Source: Streptomyces noursei (GTDB taxonomy: Bacteria > Actinomycetota > Actinomycetes > Streptomycetales > Streptomycetaceae). From it: DNA of 64,000 nt. Under the pieces are notes generated by a model. The model was not told where the DNA came from. It saw nothing but the letters and a program-made list of their open reading frames with translations, and did no database searches. This document shows positions 36,681 to 46,300 of this stretch, piece by piece (the stretch's first letter is position 1; each line of letters opens with the position of its first letter). The position numbers and the translations under genes were made by a program. The DNA lies in assembly GCF_016917755.1 (NCBI RefSeq), contig NZ_CP070326.1:62001-126000 (forward strand), given 5' to 3'.

Positions 36681-39600
36681 ATGGTGCCCGTCCACGCAGA
36701 TGATTACGTGATCCAGCCGCCCACCGACACGGCGGAGCCACTGGGCGGCTACACGCTGCCCGAGGTCTTCGAGGCCGCCGTGGGATCCGCTCCCGACTCC
36801 CCGGCCGTCGTCGACGGGGACCGCTCGTGGACGTGGGCGCAGTGGCGGGCGGACGTCGACGCGCTGGCCCGCGGCCTACAGGAGTCCGGGGTCTCGCCCG
36901 GCGAGGTCGTCGCGGTACAACTCCCGAACTGCTGGGAGCTGCAGACGCTGCATCTGGCCGTCGCGGCCGCCGGTGCGGTGCTGCTGCCCGTCCACCAGGG
37001 CACGACGGTCCCGGAGCTCCAGGCGCTGTTGGCCCGGGCGGAACCCGTCCTGCTCGTCCTGTCGGCCGCCGGGAGCGGGGGTGCGACGACGCGTTCGCTC
37101 AGGGAGGGCGTCCCGTCACTGCGTGGGGTGCTGTTGACCGGCGCGCCGGAGGCGGAGTGCCAGGCGGCGGGTGCCGGGTCGCTGGACGGGCTGCTGGCGG
37201 CCTGGGCGGGCGACCGGCCCCGGCCGGTGGACGTCACCCCCGACCTGCCGCTCGTCCTGATCCCCTCGTCCGGCACGGTCTCCGCGCGGCCCAAGCTCTG
37301 TGTGCACAGCCACGACGGTCTGCTGTCGAACACCGCAGCCGTCGTCGCCGAGGACGCCGACGCCTTTTCCGGTACGGTCCTCACGGCCTGCCCGATGACC
37401 CATCTGTTCGGCCTCCAGGCCATGCACGCGGCGCTGCTCGCCGCCTGCGGACAGGTGCTGCTCACCCGGTGGGACGTGGAGCGCTTCCTGGAGCTGGCAC
37501 GGGAGCACGCGCCCCGCGTCGTCTTCGCCGTGCCCGCGCAACTGCAGGATGTCCTCGCGCGACTCGCCAGGACGGACGGGCCGACGGGCTTCGCGCCGCA
37601 CCAGGTGCGTACGGCGGGGGCCGCCCTCGCGCCCGCGCTCGCCGCCCGGGTGCGCGCCGTCCTCGACTGCGAACTGGTCGTGGTGTGGGGCATGTCCGAG
37701 ATCGGTACCGGCTCCCGTACCCGGGCCCAGGACCCCGACGGCAGCGTGGGTCGGCCGGTCCCCGGCGTGGACCTCCGGGTCGTCGACGAGCACGGCGAGG
37801 TGTGCGCGGCGGGCGAGACGGGTGAACTCCACTACCGGGGGCCCGGACTGTTCCGCGGCTATTTCCGTGAGCCGGAACTGACCCGCTCGGCCCTCACCGA
37901 GGACGGCTGGCTGCGCACCGGCGATCTCGCGGCCGTCGGCGCGGACGGAGTGGTGGTACTCCGCGGCCGGGCTGCCGACCTGATCAACAGCGGCGGCCGG
38001 AAGTTCAGCGCCGGCGAGGTCGAGGGACTGCTCGCGGGTCTCGCGGGACTGGGTCCGCTGGCCGTGGCCGGCGCACCGGACGACCGGCTCGGGGAGTACC
38101 CGTGCCTGGTCGTGACCGACCGCGCGGACCGCACGATCGGCCTGAGCGAAGTGACCGCGTTCCTGCACCGGCTGGGTCTCGACGACCACAAGATCCCCCT
38201 CGAACTGGTCTCCTTGCCCGAGCTTCCCCTCTCCCCCGCCGGGAAGCTCGACCGCCGGGCACTCGACCGGCTGCTCACCGGCCTCGGGACGGTGTCCGTC
38301 CCGGCCCGGCTCGGCGCGCTCCCGCCGTACACGGTCGAGGAGGCGCTGGAACTCGTACGCGACTGCGTCGGTCGGTTGCTCGGGAGCGACGGCGGGTCCG
38401 TCCCCTTCTCCCCGGAGGCCGACTTCCGTCAGCTCGGCCTCGATTCCATCCTCGCGGTGCGGCTGCGCAATCTGCTGCGGGAGGAGACCGGGCTGCCGCT
38501 TCCGACCACGTTGGCTTTCGACTTCCCCACCCCGCGGGCCGTCGCGCGCCTCCTGGCCGAGCAGGAGGAGACATCCCCGGAGGAGCCGTTCCGTACCCCG
38601 GCGGACGATGCCGACCCGGTGGCCATCATCGGCATGGCCTGCCGGCTGCCGGGCGGGGCCGGCTCCCCCGAGGCCCTGTGGGAGCTGCTCACCGAGGGGA
38701 CCGACGCCATGTCCCCCTTCCCCGAGGACCGCGGCTGGGACCTGGACCGGCTCTTCGACGACGATCCCGACCGACCGGGTACCTGCTACGCCCGCGAAGG
38801 CGGATTCCTGCACGACGCGGGCGACTTCGACGCCGGCTTCTTCGGCCTGTCCGACCGGGAGGCGACGGCGATCGATCCGCAGCAGCGGCTGCTCCTGGAG
38901 ACGGCCTGGGAGACCGTCGAGCGTGCCGGCATCGCCCCGGAGTCACTGCGGGGAACCCGTACGGGCGTGTTCGCGGGCGCGATGGACCGCGGCTACGGTG
39001 CCATCGCGTCCGCCACTCCCAGCCCTTGGGAGAGCATGCTCACCACCGGGGCCGCCGGTAGCGCGATCTCGGGGCGCATCGCCTACACCTACGGGCTCGA
39101 AGGCCCCGCGATCACGGTCGACACCGCCTCCTCGTCCTCCCTCGTCGCCCTGCACCTGGCCTGTCGGTCCCTGCGGTCGGGCGAGACCGACCTGGCGCTG
39201 GCCGGCGGCGTCACCGTCATGGCGACCCCGACGCCCTTCTCGCACTTCGCCCGGCTGCGCGCGCTCTCCCCCGACTCCCGCTCCAAGGCGTACGCCGACG
39301 CCGCGAACGGGTCCGCGTGGTCGGAGGGCGCGGGGTTGCTGCTGCTGGAGCGGCTGAGCGACGCCCGGCGCAACGGGCACCGTGTCCTGGCGCTCGTACG
39401 GGGCTCGGCCGTGAATCAGGACGGCGCCTCCAACGGGCTCACCGCCCCGAGCGGGCCCGCGCAGCAGCGCGTCATCCGTCAGGCCCTGGCCGACGCCGGA
39501 CTGACCCCGCAGGACGTGGACGCCCTGGAAGGGCACGGCACCGGCACTCCCCTCGGCGACCCCATCGAGGCCCAGGCCCTGCTGGCCACGTACGGCCAAC

Positions 39601-41906
39601 AGCGGCCCGAGGACCGGCCGTTGTGGCTGGGGTCGGTGAAGTCGAACATCGGGCACACGCAGGCCGCCGCCGGAGTCGTCGGGGTCATCAAGACCGTGCT
39701 CGCGCTGGACCACGGCGTCCTGCCACGGACGCTGCACGTGGACACCCCTTCGGCCAAGGTGGACTGGTCCGCCGGTTCGGTGCGGCTGCTGACCGAGGCC
39801 CGGCCCTGGCCGCGGGAGAGCGGACGCACGCGCCGGGCGGGGGTGTCCTCGTTCGGGCTCACCGGGACCAATGCGCATGTGATCCTGGAGGAGGCACCGG
39901 GGGAGATCGCGGAGGAGGCACGGGGTGCGTCGGGGCCGACGCGGGTCCCGGAGCCGGCCGACGACCCGGCCGTGCCCTGGGTGCTTTCCGCCCGGAGCCG
40001 GGTGGCGCTGCGTACACAGGCGCGGCTCCTGGCCGAGCACATGGCGGCCCACCCGGAGCTGCGTGCCCAGGATGTCGCCCACGCCCTGACCACCACCCGC
40101 AGCCTGCACCGGCACCGGGCCGTCGTCACCGGCTCCGACCGGGCACAACTCCTCGCCGCGACAGCGGAATTCGGCCGTGGTGAGCGCGCCGCCGGCGTCG
40201 TCCCGCACGATGCCGCACCGGGCGGGCTGGCCTTCGTCTTCCCCGGACAGGGCAACCAGCGCCCCGGCATGGGACGGGCGGCGGCCGCGGCGTTCCCCGC
40301 CTTCGGGCAGGCGCTGCGCGAGGTGTGCGCCACCATGGATCCCCTGCTGCCGCGGCCGCTGACCTCGGTGATGTGGGCGGCTCCCGAATCCGACGAGGCG
40401 GCCCTTCTCGACGACACCACCTACACCACGCCCGCGCTCTTCGCCATCCAGGTGGCCCTGTACCGGCTGTTCGAGTCCTGGGGCGTGGTCCCCGCTCACC
40501 TGGTGGGTCACTCGGCCGGGGAGATCTCCGCCGCCCATGTCGCCGGTGTGCTCTCCCTGCAGGACGCGTGCACCCTGGTGGCGGCCCGCGGCAGGCTCAT
40601 GGGCACGCTGCCGCCCGGTGGTGCGACGGTGGCGATACGCATCACGGAGGACGAAGTGCTGCCGTGGCTGGCGGAGTCGCGGGACTGCGTATCGATCGCC
40701 GCCGTCAACGGGCCGAACTCCGTGGTGCTCTCGGGCGCCGAGGCCCCACTCATGGCGCTCACCGACCGGCTCCGCGCCGCAGGTCACAAGACCCGGCGGA
40801 TCGGGGTGCCCGTCGCGGCCCATTCACCGCTGATGGATCCGATGCTGGAGGAGTTCCGCGCGGTCGCCCGTGCGCTGTCCTATGCCGCGCCCACCGTACC
40901 GCTCGTCTCCACCCTCACCGGCCGCCCCTTGACCGACGAGGAGGCGCACGACCCGGACCACTGGGTGCGGCACGTGCGGCAGTCCGTACGTTTCAAGGAC
41001 GCGATCGACCGGCTCCGGGACGAGCGTGTCACCGGGTTCCTGGAACTGGGTGTCGACCCGGTGCTCACGCCGATGATCGACGAGTGCATGGAGTCGGCCG
41101 CCCCGCAGCCCGGAGTCGCCGTGATGCCGAGTCTGCAGGCCGCCGTGCCGGATCGGCATGCCCTGCTCACCGCGGTCGCCCGGGTGCACGCCCATGGCGT
41201 CCCCGTCGACTGGGACGCGGTGCTGCCCGGGGCCCGGCCCGCGCCGCTGCCGACGTACGCGTTCCAGCGGCGGCGGTTCTGGCTGGCGCCGACTCCAGGG
41301 AAAGCGGCGGGACCGGCCGCCGACTGGGGGGTCGCGGATGCCACCGGCTTCGGGGGTGCCCCGGTCGGCGCGGACGGGGCGGCCGCCGGTGAGGAGTCGC
41401 CGGGGCTGGACGCCCGCCTTTCCGGCCTCGACGAGGCCGAGCAGAACGCACTCGTACTGGCCCTGGTCCTCGACGAGACCTCGGCCGTGCTCGGCGGCCA
41501 GGAGACGCGCGGCGAGGAGGGCAGCCGTACGTTCAAGGAGATGGGAATCAACTCGGTGAACGCGGTCGAACTGCGCAACCGCCTCATCGCGGCCACGGAC
41601 CTGCGGCTGCCCGCCACGCTCGTGTACGACTTCCCCACCCCGAAAGCGGTGGTCCGACTCGTACGTGAGCGCAGCACGGCGCGGCCCGCCTCCCCCCTGC
41701 GCGATGTGGAGTCGGTCGTGGCCGAGTTGGAGGCCCTGCTCACCACCGGCGCGGAGGTCTCGGAGGAGACGGTGGCGCGGTTGAAGGCGGTGGCGGACGC
41801 GACGGCGGGGGTCGGCGATGGTACGGGCGCCGGTCGCGACGGGGCACTGGACCTGACATCGGCCAGCGACGAGGAGCTCTTCCAGCTGATGGACGCGGAG
41901 AGTTGA
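36681..41906 (+). CDS. Polyene PKS loading protein: CoL-ACP-KS(S)-AT-ACP (PimS0-like)
   Basis: 1,741 residues that prime the polyene. Order: carboxylic acid-CoA ligase-like domain (1-540; SSGTVSARPKLCVHSHDG, GELHYRGPGLFRGYF, SPAGKLDRRAL); ACP (S589 in LGLDSIL); KS (645-1070) whose active-site Cys is replaced by S817 in DTASSSSL, a decarboxylase-type KS; AT (S1278 in GHSAGE; specificity motif VAAHS at 1378-1382 instead of malonyl HAFH); second ACP (S1625 in MGINSVN, Asn where Asp is usual). A C-terminal docking helix ends ASDEELFQLMD. The layout equals pimaricin PimS0 and differs from nystatin NysA. GTG 36678 or 36684 are alternative starts. Confidence 0.93.
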   Translation: MVPVHADDYVIQPPTDTAEPLGGYTLPEVFEAAVGSAPDSPAVVDGDRSWTWAQWRADVDALARGLQESGVSPGEVVAVQLPNCWELQTLHLAVAAAGAVLLPVHQGTTVPELQALLARAEPVLLVLSAAGSGGATTRSLREGVPSLRGVLLTGAPEAECQAAGAGSLDGLLAAWAGDRPRPVDVTPDLPLVLIPSSGTVSARPKLCVHSHDGLLSNTAAVVAEDADAFSGTVLTACPMTHLFGLQAMHAALLAACGQVLLTRWDVERFLELAREHAPRVVFAVPAQLQDVLARLARTDGPTGFAPHQVRTAGAALAPALAARVRAVLDCELVVVWGMSEIGTGSRTRAQDPDGSVGRPVPGVDLRVVDEHGEVCAAGETGELHYRGPGLFRGYFREPELTRSALTEDGWLRTGDLAAVGADGVVVLRGRAADLINSGGRKFSAGEVEGLLAGLAGLGPLAVAGAPDDRLGEYPCLVVTDRADRTIGLSEVTAFLHRLGLDDHKIPLELVSLPELPLSPAGKLDRRALDRLLTGLGTVSVPARLGALPPYTVEEALELVRDCVGRLLGSDGGSVPFSPEADFRQLGLDSILAVRLRNLLREETGLPLPTTLAFDFPTPRAVARLLAEQEETSPEEPFRTPADDADPVAIIGMACRLPGGAGSPEALWELLTEGTDAMSPFPEDRGWDLDRLFDDDPDRPGTCYAREGGFLHDAGDFDAGFFGLSDREATAIDPQQRLLLETAWETVERAGIAPESLRGTRTGVFAGAMDRGYGAIASATPSPWESMLTTGAAGSAISGRIAYTYGLEGPAITVDTASSSSLVALHLACRSLRSGETDLALAGGVTVMATPTPFSHFARLRALSPDSRSKAYADAANGSAWSEGAGLLLLERLSDARRNGHRVLALVRGSAVNQDGASNGLTAPSGPAQQRVIRQALADAGLTPQDVDALEGHGTGTPLGDPIEAQALLATYGQQRPEDRPLWLGSVKSNIGHTQAAAGVVGVIKTVLALDHGVLPRTLHVDTPSAKVDWSAGSVRLLTEARPWPRESGRTRRAGVSSFGLTGTNAHVILEEAPGEIAEEARGASGPTRVPEPADDPAVPWVLSARSRVALRTQARLLAEHMAAHPELRAQDVAHALTTTRSLHRHRAVVTGSDRAQLLAATAEFGRGERAAGVVPHDAAPGGLAFVFPGQGNQRPGMGRAAAAAFPAFGQALREVCATMDPLLPRPLTSVMWAAPESDEAALLDDTTYTTPALFAIQVALYRLFESWGVVPAHLVGHSAGEISAAHVAGVLSLQDACTLVAARGRLMGTLPPGGATVAIRITEDEVLPWLAESRDCVSIAAVNGPNSVVLSGAEAPLMALTDRLRAAGHKTRRIGVPVAAHSPLMDPMLEEFRAVARALSYAAPTVPLVSTLTGRPLTDEEAHDPDHWVRHVRQSVRFKDAIDRLRDERVTGFLELGVDPVLTPMIDECMESAAPQPGVAVMPSLQAAVPDRHALLTAVARVHAHGVPVDWDAVLPGARPAPLPTYAFQRRRFWLAPTPGKAAGPAADWGVADATGFGGAPVGADGAAAGEESPGLDARLSGLDEAEQNALVLALVLDETSAVLGGQETRGEEGSRTFKEMGINSVNAVELRNRLIAATDLRLPATLVYDFPTPKAVVRLVRERSTARPASPLRDVESVVAELEALLTTGAEVSEETVARLKAVADATAGVGDGTGAGRDGALDLTSASDEELFQLMDAES

Positions 41907-41915
41907 CGGCCGGGT

Positions 41916-41957
41916 CGGGTGGGTGCGGGTCCGCTCCGGAGATCCCGCACCCACCCG
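41916..41957. terminator. First of two tandem hairpins after the loading PKS
   Basis: CGGGTGGGTGCGGG (41916-41929) pairs perfectly with CCCGCACCCACCCG (41944-41957), 14-bp stem, about 10 bp after the stop codon. Confidence 0.8.
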
Positions 41958-41981
41958 TCGGCTGAATCCGGCATCCATGGC

Positions 41982-42016
41982 GTGCGCCGGCCCCTTGCCA
42001 ACAGGGGCCGGCGCAC
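41982..42016. terminator. Second tandem hairpin after the loading PKS
   Basis: GTGCGCCGGCCCCT (41982-41995) pairs with AGGGGCCGGCGCAC (42003-42016) across a 7-base loop. Two strong hairpins in series insulate the phosphatase gene that follows. Confidence 0.8.
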
Positions 42017-42066
42017 TGTGCTGAAACTAGAAAATTCCGCATCGTTTCGGGCCGTAGGTTCCCGTC

Positions 42067-43191
42067 ATGGACTCCAATTCCTCGGCGGCGGTGCAAGCCG
42101 CCCGCCACATCGCCATATCGTTCGTGGCCGCAGTGTCGGCGGTGGGACTCACCGCCCCTCTCGCCTCGGCCCAGCCCCGCACCGCGCCCGCCGAAGCGCC
42201 GGCCCGGCACGCGCCGCAGGCGTCGCTTGCCGCGCACGGCATTCCGTTCACCGACGCCAAGGTCACCCAGCAGACGGACGGCTCGTTCACCGTGACCTGG
42301 AAGGCGCCCGCGGTCGGTTCGGTCACCGTCTACGTCGGCGACAGAGTCGTGGCCCATGGCGGGCCCGAGGCCAACGTCACCGTACGCGGACTGCCCGCCG
42401 CCGACCGGCAGTGGTTCCGCCTCGTTCCCGACCAGGGAGACCCGCTCACCCTCGCCGACCGCTCACTGCACCTTCCGAGCGCGCCCAACTTCCGCGACGC
42501 GGGCGGCTACCGCACCACCGACGGCCGGTGGGTGAAGATGGGCGTGCTGTACCGCTCCAACGGCCTGCACACCCTCTCCGACGCCGACCTGGCCAAGCTC
42601 CAGCGTCTGGGCATCCGTACGGACGTCGACCTGCGCATGCCGGGCGAGCGCGCCGAGGGCCCGGACCGCGTACCCGCGGGCGCGCGCTACATCGCCGCCG
42701 ATGTCCTGGGCGAGGACATCAAGGGTGACCTGCCCGCGACAGCCGCGGCATCCGAGCGGATGATGGTCGACACCTACCGGTGGCTCGTCTCCAAACCCTC
42801 CGCGCTCGACGCCTACCGATCGCTGTTCCTTCTCGCCGGCTCCTCCGGCTTCTCCCCGCTGGTCTACCACTGCGAGGGCGGCAAGGACCGTACGGGCTGG
42901 GGCAACGCCGCCCTGCTCACGGCCCTCGGTGTGGACCGCGACACGGTCACGCGGGACTACCTGGCCACCAACGACTACCTCGCGGCTCGGAACGCCGCCA
43001 CCCTCGCCGAGCAGACCCCGGAGATGGCTGCCCGCCTCAAGCCGGTCCTGGACGCCAGGGTCACGTATCTGAACACGGCCTTCGACGAGGTCACGGCCCG
43101 CTTCGGCTCCTTCGACGCGTATCTGCGCGACGGGCTGGGCCTGAACAAGCAGGATCTGGAGCGGCTGCGGGAGACACTGCTCGTCGACTGA
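42067..43191 (+). CDS. Secreted tyrosine-protein phosphatase family protein
   Basis: 374 residues. A Sec signal (IAISFVAAVSAVGLTAPLASA) is followed by a fibronectin-III-like N-terminal module (about 55-130; TQQTDGSFTVTWKAPAVGSV) and a PTP-like catalytic domain. NFRDAGGYRTTDGRWVKMG and LYRSNGLHTL lead to the P-loop HCEGGKDRTGWGNA (C-x5-R). This is the LipA/Iph-like group active on phosphotyrosine or phosphoinositides. It is exported or surface-bound. Wedged between the two PKS genes and insulated by hairpins on both sides, it is not an obvious biosynthetic enzyme. Codon use is as in neighbours. Confidence 0.88.
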   Translation: MDSNSSAAVQAARHIAISFVAAVSAVGLTAPLASAQPRTAPAEAPARHAPQASLAAHGIPFTDAKVTQQTDGSFTVTWKAPAVGSVTVYVGDRVVAHGGPEANVTVRGLPAADRQWFRLVPDQGDPLTLADRSLHLPSAPNFRDAGGYRTTDGRWVKMGVLYRSNGLHTLSDADLAKLQRLGIRTDVDLRMPGERAEGPDRVPAGARYIAADVLGEDIKGDLPATAAASERMMVDTYRWLVSKPSALDAYRSLFLLAGSSGFSPLVYHCEGGKDRTGWGNAALLTALGVDRDTVTRDYLATNDYLAARNAATLAEQTPEMAARLKPVLDARVTYLNTAFDEVTARFGSFDAYLRDGLGLNKQDLERLRETLLVD

Positions 43192-43246
43192 CCGGTCGAC
43201 TGTTGCCCGGCCGTCCGGCCCGCAGCCCAGAGGCCCGCACGGACCG

Positions 43247-43295
43247 CACACACGACGCCCCTCCCGGCAGTGCGCCGGGAGGGGCGTCGTGTGTG
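43247..43295. terminator. 22-bp perfect hairpin at the convergent junction
   Basis: Positions 43247-43268 (CACACACGACGCCCC and on) are the exact reverse complement of 43274-43295, with a 5-base loop AGTGC. It lies between the phosphatase stop and the stop of the giant PKS on the opposite strand, and should terminate both. Confidence 0.92.
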
Positions 43296-43306
43296 GTTCC
43301 CGCGGT

Positions 43307-46300
43307 TCAGGACAGGCCGATCTCGTTGTCCAGGAGGTCGAAGACCTCCTCGTCGGAGGCCGACTCGAAGTCGAAGTCCTGATCGGACCGGGAGTCGTCC
43401 TGCCCGGCTGCCGCGGGGGTCTCCCGCAGGGCGTCCCACTTCGCCCGGAGAACCTCCAGGCGACCCGCTATCTGCTCGTGGACCTCCTCCGTGACGTCGA
43501 GCCCGCCGAAGGTCTTCTCCAGCCGTTCGAGCTCACCCAGGAGCTCCTCCGGGCCGGAGGCCGGCTCGGGGGCGATCCGGGCGTGGAGGTGGTCGACCAG
43601 CTCCGCCGGCGTCGGGTAGTCGAAGAGCAGGGTCGCCGGCAGGCGGATTCCGGTGAGGGCGCTCAGGCCGTTGCGGAGTTCGACCGCGGTCAGGGAGTCG
43701 AAGCCGATGTCCAGGAAGGCGCGGTCCGGGTCGATCTCCGTGCCCCTGGCGTGCCCGAGGACCGTCGCGACCTGGCCGCCCACGGCGTCCAGTACGACCT
43801 CGCGCCCCTCTGCCGCGGACAGGCCGGTCAGCCGCCGCGCGAAGGCAGCTGCCGCGTCGCCGTCCGTCGCGGCCGTGGTCACGGCCGCGCGCCGGCCCGG
43901 GGTACGGATCAGGCCGCGCAGCAGTGCCTGGGGCTCGCCCTGTGCGCGGAGCGCGGCGCGGTCCAGGCGGACGGGGAGCGTTGTGGGCTCGGCCGTCCCG
44001 AGCGCGGTGTCGAAGAGGGCCAGACCCTCCTCCGTCGACAGCGGGGGCATCCCCTGACGAGCCATACGCTGCACGTCGACGTCGGTGAGGGCACCGGTCA
44101 TCCCGCTGTCCTGGGACCAAGGACCCCACGCCAACGACACCGCAGGCAACCCCACCGCACGACGATGAACCGCCAACGCGTCCAAGAACGCGTTGCCCGC
44201 CGCATAGTTCCCCTGACCGGGGCTACCGACAGTGCCCGCCACGGACGAGAACACCACGAACGCGGTCAGGTCCCGGTCCTTGGTCGCCTCGTGCAGATGC
44301 CACGCCGCATCCACCTTCGGACGCAACACCGCAGCCAACCGCTCCGGGGTCAACGACTCCACCACACCGTCATCCAGGACACCGGCCGTATGCACCACCG
44401 CTGACGGTGCATGACGGGCCACCAGGTCAGTCACTGCCGCGGCGTCCGACACATCGCACGCCTCGACAACCGCCTCCGCGCCATGCTGCGCAAGTTCGGC
44501 GACGAAGTCACCGACACCTTCCGCGGCCGGCCCACGGCGACTGACCAACAACAGACTCCGCACCCCGTGCACAGCCACCAAATGCCGCGCAACGATACGC
44601 CCCAGGCCACCGGTACCACCCGTGATCAGAACCGTCCCGGACGGATCCCATTGGACCCCGGCTGTGGGTTCGGCCGGCCGTTCCACCCGGGCCAGCCGTG
44701 CGGTGAGGACCTGTTCGCCGCGCACCAGCAGCTGCGGCTCGTCCGAGGCCAACGCCATGGGAATGAGGGGCACTTCGGCGTTGTCCGCCACGTCCACGAG
44801 GCCGAAGCGCCCGGGGTTCTCCGACTGCGCCGACCGCACCAGACCCCACACCGCCGCGCCCGCGAGATCCGCGCCGGACACCGCGCCACGCGTCACGAAC
44901 ACCAGGCGCGAGGAGGCGAACCGCTCCTCCGCCAGCCACGACTGGATCACCTCCAGCGCCCCAGCCGCCGCGGCATGGACGGACTCCACGGTGCTGTCGG
45001 AGCAGGTCCCGGTCATCGGCGGAACGAGCAGCAGGTCGGGGGCGCCGGCCTGGGCGATCTCGTCGAGATCCGTGTGGGTCTGGAGCGAGAGCGCGTCGAG
45101 GATGCCTTCGGCGTCCTTGCCGAGCATGGCGAGGGAACCCGTCGGCTCGGCCGTGAGGTGGACCCCGGTCCAGTCGACCTTGAAGAGGGAATCGCCGCCG
45201 CTCTGCAACTGCCCGGCGGTGATCGGACGCGCGGTCAGGGCTCCTACCGAAGCCACCGGAGCGCCCGTCGTGTCCGCGATCGCGATCGACGTGCCGTTCG
45301 CGGTGGCGCGGATGCGGACCCTCACCCGGGAGGCACCGGACGCGTGCAGGGACACCCCGCTCCACGAGAAGGGGACACCCCGCTCCTCCGCTCCTGCGCC
45401 GTCCAGCAGCGCCGCGTGCAGCGCCGCGTCGAAGAGCGCCGGGTGCAGGCCGTAGGAGCCACCGTCGGCGCCCTCCGGAAGTCCGACCTCCGCATAGACG
45501 TCGTCGCCGGCCTTCCAGGCTGCCCGCAGCCCCTGGAACACCGGGCCGTAGGCGAACCCGGCGTCGGCGAACTGCTCGTAGCAGCCCGTCAGGTCAAGCG
45601 GCTCGGAGCCCTGCGGGGGCCACATCCGGGCATCGAACGCCGGCGCCTCGGTGGCCGGGGCCAGGACACCGTCGGCATGCAGGGTCCATGGCTCCGCTCC
45701 CGCACGTCCGTGCACCGACACCGGCCGGCGACCCCTGTCATCGGGCTCGCCCACCCGCACCTGCACCTGGACCGCGCCGTCCGCCGCAGGCAGCACCAGC
45801 GGGGCAGCGAGCGTCAGCTCCTCCACCGCACCGCAGTCCACCTCGTGGGCCGCCCGCAGCACCAGTTCCACCAGCGCCGTGCCGGGCACCAGCACGGACC
45901 CCATCACCACGTGATCCGCCAGCCACGGATGCGCGGAGACCGACAGCCGACCGGTGAACAACACCCCGTCCGAGCCGGCCAGTTCGACAGCTGCACCGAG
46001 CAGTGGATGCTCCGCGGAATCCAGGCCCGCGAACCGCACATCACCCGAGCGCGCCACCCGGCCCGACGGCCAGTACCGCTCGTGCTGGAACGCGTACGTC
46101 GGCAGATCCACCCACCGCGCACCCGTACCGGCGAAGACCGCGGACCAGTCGACAGGCACGCCGCAGGCATGCAGTCGCGCCACAGCCGTGAGGAGTGCCG
46201 GTGCCTCCTGCCGGTCCTTGCGCAGTACCGGGGTCAGTACCGAATCGTCCGCGGCGGACTCCGCTGCGAGGGCGGCGAGGGCGCCGTCCGGGCCGAGCTC

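Noticed and set aside
38943..40823. 626-codon minus-strand frame opposite the loading PKS
   Set aside because: Shadow frame with no motifs; the plus-strand KS and AT motifs are unambiguous.
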